From positions 239,364 through 303,363 of the forward strand of contig JBCBSQ010000002.1 in the NCBI GenBank assembly GCA_039819085.1: a stretch of 64,000 bases of DNA, in the 5' to 3' direction. The notes under the pieces were generated by a model. That model saw nothing but the letters and a program-made list of their open reading frames with translations. It made no database searches and was not told where the DNA came from. Shown piece by piece: positions 59,383-64,000 of the stretch. Position 1 is the first letter of the stretch, and every line of letters begins with the position of its first letter. The DNA is from MED-G105 sp039819085 (lineage in GTDB: Bacteria > Pseudomonadota > Alphaproteobacteria > Caulobacterales > Parvularculaceae). Both the position numbers and the translations under genes were made by a program.

Positions 59383-61574
59383 TCCGCGCCCTCCCCTCCT
59401 TGACCGGGCCCCGCGCCCATCAACATGTGGGCGAAATAGGCGTATTCAAGCGCCGTGCGATAGGCGAGCTGCTCCTGGTTCGCCGTTCCGCCATGGCCGC
59501 CTTCAATATTCTCGTAGTAGTAGTAGCTATAGCCGAGGCTCTCCATCTTGGCCGCGGCTTTGCGCGCATGGCCCGGATGCACGCGATCATCCTTTGTCGA
59601 CGTATAGAAGAGCGGCTTTGGATAAGGCTTGTCTGCTTCAAGCTTCTGGTACGGAGAATATTCGGTGATGTAGGCGCGCTCTTCAGGTTTATCCGGGTCG
59701 CCATACTCGCCAATCCAGGACGCGCCGGCGAGCAACTTGTGGTAGCGCATCATGTCGAGGAGCGGCACGCCGATATCAATCGCCGCGTAGAGCTCCGGCC
59801 GCTGCGTCAAGATTGCGCCCATCAAGAGCCCGCCATTGGATCGCCCGACCGCGCCGAGCTTGTTGGCGCTGGTGACGCCTGTTTCGATGAGGTGCTCGGA
59901 AATCGCGATAAAGTCGTCAAAGCCGCGCTGACGGTTTTGTTTCAGCGCCGCCTGATGCCATTTCGGGCCATATTCAGACCCTCCGCGAATGTTCGACAGA
60001 ACGAGAACGCCGCCGCGCTCGACCCACATCTTGCCCGCAAGCGCGCCATGCTGTGGCCGTCCGGGATCAGAATAATAGTACGGCAGCACCGGCACGAGAA
60101 AACCGCCATAACCATATTGGACCGTCGGCGCATCGCCCGCCTTCAGGACGTCCACCTTGCCCATCAGAAAATAGGGCACTTTCGTTCCGTCAGCGGACTC
60201 AGCGAAACGCTGTTCGACGACGACATCCGACGCATCGTAAAGCGCAGGCAGTTCCGAGACCTTCTTCAATCGGTTTCGCGCATTCGCATGATAGAGCGTG
60301 TCCGGCCTCGTCAGGCTTTCGAAAGAGAAGAGCGCTTCATCCACGCCGCCGCCCGCGGAGACAATTGACACAACGCCGTTTTCCGGCAAATCGAAGGGCT
60401 TCGCCTTCCAGTCGCCGTTTCGCGCGCGCGTCACCCGCGCCGCCTTGCCGGACACATCCTCCAGATACTGAATGATGATATTCGACTTGCCGACCTCCAC
60501 ATCTTGAATGGACCGGTTGTCCGCGGCGGGGAAAACCTGCTCCACGACGTCGGGAGCTATGTCAGACTCTTCGCCCTCGGCGACGTCCGCTTTTGCTTTT
60601 TCGTGCGCCAGCGAATAAGCGACAACTGAACCAGACGGGTACGACGCATCCGCAAACGACCAGTCTTCCCGCAGACTGAAGATCGCGCGCCCGCCGAGCA
60701 CGCCTTCATAGTCAGCGTTGCGCGGCAGCGGCATCTGCGAGAAAGCACCGTCCGACACCTGATAAAAGTAGACGCGCTCAAAGAAGGACGGGGCGCGAAA
60801 ACCAAAGACATGCGTCTCATCGCCGTCCCGTTCAGCGAACGCGCCGGCGGAGACGTCGCTCGCCTCGCCCGCCAAGACTTCCGGCGCGTCAGCGAGATCG
60901 GCGCCGCGCGCCCACTTGACCGACGTACGCGGATAGCCGGACGCCGTCAGCGAGCCTTCGCCGCGGTCATGGCCGACAAGAAGCGTGTCCGCATCAAGCC
61001 AGGCGACCGACGACTTGCCTTCAGGGAGCGAAAATCCCCCCTCGACGAACTCTTTCGTCTCGGTGTTGAACTCCCGCCAAAAGCCTGCGTCCTTGCCGCC
61101 GTCGGAAAGCTCCACCATGCAATGGACATAATCAGGGTTTAGACAAACGACGCTCCCGCGGATCCAGTTGCGCTCCTCCTCGTCCGCAAGCGCGTCATAG
61201 TCGATCACCGTCTCCCATTCCGGCGCGCCGGCGGCGTAGCTCTTCAGGTCCGCGCGCCGCCAAAGCCCGCGCTTGTTCACCGCGTCCTGCCAGAAATTGT
61301 AAACCTTGCCGGCGTGGACCTGACCGTAAGGGATGCGCGCCTCGGAGGTCAGGATCGCTTTCGCCTCCGCGCGCATTGCGTCAAATGCGGGCGTCGCCTC
61401 CAGAGCCGACTGAGACGCCGCATTGCGCGCCCGGACCCAGTCGAGGGCGCGTTCGCCTTCCACTTCCTCCAGCCAGAGAAAAGGATCAGCGCCAGCGGGC
61501 TTATCCGCAGCCGCCCCCAACCCGGCGTGGAACGCCGCCGCGATCCCAGCAAGTAATCCTAATTTCGTCCGCAT
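59379..61574 (-). CDS. Prolyl oligopeptidase (S9A), exported
   Basis: 731 residues. A signal peptide (KLGLLAGIAAAFHAGLGAAA) is followed by the POP N-terminal DPFLWLEEVEGERALDWVRARN, then a beta-propeller. The catalytic domain has YGGFLVPVLPYY, nucleophile Ser in VGRSNGGLLMGA, the Asp in TKDDRVHPGH and the His in IEGGHGGT. Cuts short proline-containing peptides. It is the second peptidase of this clan in the window and is not closely similar to the first. Confidence 0.92.
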   Translation of the reverse strand: MRTKLGLLAGIAAAFHAGLGAAADKPAGADPFLWLEEVEGERALDWVRARNAASQSALEATPAFDAMRAEAKAILTSEARIPYGQVHAGKVYNFWQDAVNKRGLWRRADLKSYAAGAPEWETVIDYDALADEEERNWIRGSVVCLNPDYVHCMVELSDGGKDAGFWREFNTETKEFVEGGFSLPEGKSSVAWLDADTLLVGHDRGEGSLTASGYPRTSVKWARGADLADAPEVLAGEASDVSAGAFAERDGDETHVFGFRAPSFFERVYFYQVSDGAFSQMPLPRNADYEGVLGGRAIFSLREDWSFADASYPSGSVVAYSLAHEKAKADVAEGEESDIAPDVVEQVFPAADNRSIQDVEVGKSNIIIQYLEDVSGKAARVTRARNGDWKAKPFDLPENGVVSIVSAGGGVDEALFSFESLTRPDTLYHANARNRLKKVSELPALYDASDVVVEQRFAESADGTKVPYFLMGKVDVLKAGDAPTVQYGYGGFLVPVLPYYYSDPGRPQHGALAGKMWVERGGVLVLSNIRGGSEYGPKWHQAALKQNRQRGFDDFIAISEHLIETGVTSANKLGAVGRSNGGLLMGAILTQRPELYAAIDIGVPLLDMMRYHKLLAGASWIGEYGDPDKPEERAYITEYSPYQKLEADKPYPKPLFYTSTKDDRVHPGHARKAAAKMESLGYSYYYYENIEGGHGGTANQEQLAYRTALEYAYFAHMLMGAGPGQGGEGAE

Positions 61575-61835
61575 TGTCCCGCCTCCGATCGCGCGCGCCC
61601 GTCATAGAGCGTACACGGGCGAGGGCGCGCCGCGGAAGCGTCCGCGCTGCGAGACGCCCGGAATCGGCGATGAACCGCCGGCGAAGGGCGATCGTTTCAA
61701 TTGTCCGGCCCTTGTTCGCTGGCCGGACGCGCCCTGCTCACACGCAAACTTCAAAAACCGCCACGGCGCTTAAGGGAACGTTTGACCTCCCGCGCCTACG
61801 GTCGCCCCCGAAGTCCAACGAATTGAGGTGCGGGG

Positions 61836-62465
61836 ATGTCCGCCGAAGCGAAAAACAAGTCGTCAATGGAGCTGCGGCGCTACCGCCGGGTGCCCATCGA
61901 CCTGCCGGCGCGCGCCATCATTAACGGCGTCGACGAGCACCACGGCAAACTCATCAACATGTCGCCGGGTGATCTCGCCATGCGCACGGACGTCGAAACC
62001 GTCATCGGAGACGCCGCCATCGTCTATGTCACAGGGCTCGACGTATTCGAGGGCACCGTCGCGCGCGTCTTTCCTGACGGGTTTGCGCTGTCGTTCAGAC
62101 TGTCGCGGATCCGGCGCGCGCTCCTGACGGAAAAGCTGATGACGATCGTCAATCCGCGCCTCGCCGACGGCATGCGCGACCGTCGGGGCGGCCTGCGGCA
62201 CCACATGAATTCGCAGCGGATGGTGTGCCGTCTGCCGGACGGCTCGTCGCTTTTCGTCCGCGTCCTGGACATGTCGGTGGACGGCGTCGCGTTGGAATCC
62301 CAGCGCAAACCGCCGGTCGGGAGCGATATTCACGTAGGACGCCTGCGCGGCGTCGTGATGCGCCACACCGGCCGCGGATTTGTGGTCGTCTATGACCATA
62401 CCGACCGGGCGGAGGCGGCCGAAGTCGCCTCCAATGTCGCCGAGTTCAAACAGCGGGTGGGCTAA
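61836..62465 (+). CDS. Two-domain PilZ protein
   Basis: 209 residues. The first PilZ domain opens with RRYRRVPIDLPARAII (R-x-x-x-R-type c-di-GMP motif, about 14-18) and has LINMSPGDLAM. A second PilZ-like domain (from about residue 128) has SQRMVCRLPDGSSLFVRVLDMSVDGVALES but its arginine motif is degenerate. GAGGTGCGGGG precedes the ATG. Likely a cytoplasmic c-di-GMP receptor. It may respond to enzymes such as the GGDEF/EAL protein in this window. Upstream 61575-61835 holds no gene. Confidence 0.85.
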   Translation: MSAEAKNKSSMELRRYRRVPIDLPARAIINGVDEHHGKLINMSPGDLAMRTDVETVIGDAAIVYVTGLDVFEGTVARVFPDGFALSFRLSRIRRALLTEKLMTIVNPRLADGMRDRRGGLRHHMNSQRMVCRLPDGSSLFVRVLDMSVDGVALESQRKPPVGSDIHVGRLRGVVMRHTGRGFVVVYDHTDRAEAAEVASNVAEFKQRVG

Positions 62466-62495
62466 CGCGGCCCCGATCGCCAGGCGCTAGAGCGA

Positions 62496-63119
62496 CTAGA
62501 CGCTGGGGTCTGGCCGCTGGTCGACCACCAGCGGCTGAAGGTTTTCGATCACTTCGCGAGCGTCAAACGCGCGCGGCTCATCGCGCGGTTTCTCGCCGCG
62601 CTGCATGATCACAAACGCAACCGCCGAATAGCGGGTGATCTCCCGGGTGTACGCATCATACGGCAGACCCCAGCCAAAGCCGTACGCATAGTACGGAAAG
62701 GCGTACCCGAACCGATACCTGCCGTAGAAGGCCGGACCGAAAGCCGGACCAAACGCAGGCCCGAAGCCTGGGCCGAAGCCAGCGCCGGTCGTTCGATAAG
62801 AACGATTCGCCTCGGTCTCGTTCTCGATCACGACGAAATAATCAAAGCCGTTGGCGACCGTCAGTTCAGCCGCGCGGTAAAGAAGGAAGTTCTCAACTGT
62901 CTCCCGGGTGGTGGAGGAGTTTCCGCGGAACATGATACGGAACCGATCCGCCTCGATCCGCTGTTCGGAGAAGCCGTACCCGCCCGCCTGTTCGGCCGGC
63001 GCATAGGGCGTCGACGTCGCGCACGCGGCGGCCGCAAGCGCAAGCCCTGAAGCGATCATGGCGCGTCGTGCGTTTCTGGCGGCGCGGGCGCGGCGAAGCG
63101 AACGGATGAGCATCTTCAA
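62496..63119 (-). CDS. Lipoprotein, CC0125/CC1285-like
   Basis: 207 residues. A long basic n-region leads to a lipoprotein signal ending AAAC. The core has RFRIMFRGNSSTTRETVENFLLYRAAELT and FDYFVVIENETE, matching the CC0125/CC1285 lipoprotein family of caulobacters as I recall it. A Gly-Phe-Pro-Ala repeat follows (GPGFGPAFGPAFGPAF), then a Tyr/Phe/Gly-rich stretch and ITRYSAVAFVIMQRGEKP. Envelope protein of unknown role. Confidence 0.75.
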   Translation of the reverse strand: MKMLIRSLRRARAARNARRAMIASGLALAAAACATSTPYAPAEQAGGYGFSEQRIEADRFRIMFRGNSSTTRETVENFLLYRAAELTVANGFDYFVVIENETEANRSYRTTGAGFGPGFGPAFGPAFGPAFYGRYRFGYAFPYYAYGFGWGLPYDAYTREITRYSAVAFVIMQRGEKPRDEPRAFDAREVIENLQPLVVDQRPDPSV

Positions 63120-63284
63120 ACTCCTGAAAAACGGCCGGCGTCAAATTCGACTTTTGTCTTAAGCATCGATCGCGGCGACTATATGGCGGGCGCAGGCCCG
63201 CGCCAATCAACGTTGCAACACAAACGCGTTGGCGGGCCGGTTTCCGGGCGCGACACCCCGCCGCGCGTCAATCTCGCAAACGCA

Positions 63285-64000
63285 TCATTCTGCGCGCGCC
63301 GCCGGGCCGTTCGCCCGCGCGTCATCCGCCATCGCAAAGACCTCCGGCGGCGCGGATTTGATGTGCAGATCACGTTGCGGGAAGGGAATCTCGACGCCCA
63401 TCTCCGCCAGCCGATCCCAGAGCGCCAACATCACGTCGCTTTTCACGTTTGAGACGCCATTGCGCGGATCTTCAATCCAGAACCTCAAATCGAAGTCGAC
63501 GGAGCTGTCGCCGAACCCCATTAGGTTGCAGACCGGCGCCGGCGTCTGCAGCACCCGCGGCGACGCGATCGCGGCGACTTCCTCGGCGGCCGCCTTCACC
63601 GCCCGCAAGTCCGCCGTGTCGTAGGAGACGCCGAACGGCGCATGCAGGCGCACCGCTTTATCCGCATGCGACCAGTTGACGACGCCATCTTCAATGAACC
63701 GGTCGTTGGGGATGAGATGCGCCGTCCCGTCCCTGGTGCGCACGCTCACGTACCGCGCGTTCATCTGCGTCACCCAGCCGAACGTGTCGCCTACGGCGAT
63801 GATATCGCCAGGCTTGATCGACTTGTCGGCGATCAGCGTGAAGCCGGCGAAGAAGTTCGAAATCGTGCGCTGCAACCCAAGACCGATGCCGAGGCCAATG
63901 GCACCGCCGAAGATCGTCAGCGTCGCGAGGTTGAACCCGACAATCTGCAGCGCCAGCAGAAACGCGATCGCCGGCATCAGCACGTCGAGGATCTTGAAGA
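63285..64000 (-). CDS. Mechanosensitive channel MscS (5' part off window)
   Basis: The last 238 codons are inside the window; the frame continues past 64000. The pore helix region reads LATLTIFGGAIGLGIGLGLQRTISNFFAGFTLI, the Gly/Ala-rich TM3 of MscS. It is followed by the beta domain (KPGDIIAVGDTFGWVTQMNARYVSVRTRDG) and the C-terminal alpha/beta domain ending with PFPQRDLHI. It opens on membrane tension to release solutes. The tail is short and Ala-rich. Confidence 0.92.
   Translation of the reverse strand, partial: FKILDVLMPAIAFLLALQIVGFNLATLTIFGGAIGLGIGLGLQRTISNFFAGFTLIADKSIKPGDIIAVGDTFGWVTQMNARYVSVRTRDGTAHLIPNDRFIEDGVVNWSHADKAVRLHAPFGVSYDTADLRAVKAAAEEVAAIASPRVLQTPAPVCNLMGFGDSSVDFDLRFWIEDPRNGVSNVKSDVMLALWDRLAEMGVEIPFPQRDLHIKSAPPEVFAMADDARANGPAARAE

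Noticed and set aside
59400..60368. 322-codon frame antisense to the prolyl oligopeptidase
   Set aside because: Shadow frame; the peptidase has all catalytic motifs.
61770..61784. TTAA-N7-TTTG upstream of the PilZ gene
   Set aside because: Only half of a CtrA box; too weak to call.
1..64000. CRISPR arrays, tRNA/rRNA genes, insertion sequences, prophage, toxin-antitoxin or defence genes
   Set aside because: Looked for and not seen; the only direct repeats found are the short 15-bp arrays and the two operators.

Overview
The window is chromosomal DNA of a GC-rich alphaproteobacterium. Lineage markers include the cell-cycle regulator GcrA, a full CtrA-type box (TTAA-N7-TTAA) upstream of a DUF1217 flagellar-type gene, a PhaR/PhaA/PhaB polyhydroxybutyrate locus, an ScfR/RamB-type regulator divergent from isocitrate lyase, a CC0125/CC1285-type lipoprotein and two VPLPA-CTERM proteins. 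Together these point to the Caulobacterales/Parvularculales side of the class. I cannot name a genus from sequence alone. Coding density is high. I see no rRNA, tRNA, CRISPR array, transposase or prophage genes.

Layout. 0-10 kb: a methyltransferase running off the left edge, glyoxalase II, a sterol-desaturase-type hydroxylase, a membrane-anchored AraC regulator, the phaA-phaB operon with divergent phaR, and a PAS-GGDEF-EAL protein with a degenerate cyclase site. 10-16 kb: a polyprenyl-phosphate-type GT2, two GT39 transferases and a rhamnosyl-type GT2, which together look like a lipid-linked sugar pathway. 16-21.5 kb: VOC protein, thrS, DUF1217, an ATP-grasp ligase and yidD. 21.8-29 kb: seven consecutive genes for exported proteins (GDPD lipoprotein, Sel1-like protein, Arg/Asp-rich small protein, VPLPA-CTERM protein, DUF900 hydrolase lipoprotein, Gln-rich protein, M64-like metalloprotease lipoprotein). 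29-32.4 kb: isocitrate lyase and its divergent regulator, with an inverted repeat between them. 32.5-36.4 kb: a second surface-glycan group (polytopic membrane protein, core-type GT2, FkbM methyltransferase, 2OG-Fe oxygenase). 36.4-39 kb: ppk2, hslO and an orphan ABC-2 permease. 39-44 kb: gcrA and the phosphate-control genes phoR-phoU-phoB without pstSCAB.

44-51 kb: PQQ sugar dehydrogenase lipoprotein, BCCT transporter, a small lipoprotein, rpsP, a lower-GC alpha/beta-hydrolase-like gene lodged between rpsP and ffh, ffh, and a cytochrome c'-like lipoprotein. 51-54 kb: a Tat-exported class V aminotransferase-fold enzyme, a TetR regulator and a divergent DUF5367 membrane gene, with two near-identical 18-bp palindromes in the promoter region. 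54-64 kb: an S9 peptidase, a second VPLPA-CTERM protein, a DUF1475-like protein, a dicarboxylate/amino-acid symporter, a prolyl oligopeptidase, a two-PilZ protein, a CC0125-type lipoprotein and an MscS channel running off the right edge.

Functional picture: carbon storage (PHB) and acetate/fatty-acid use (glyoxylate shunt) sit with phosphate control, polyphosphate-linked stress protection (Hsp33 + PPK2), c-di-GMP reception and an unusually rich exported-protein repertoire. I found no canonical defence or mobile system. The least understood material is the 21.8-29 kb export block, the gene inserted beside rpsP, and the TetR-controlled locus.
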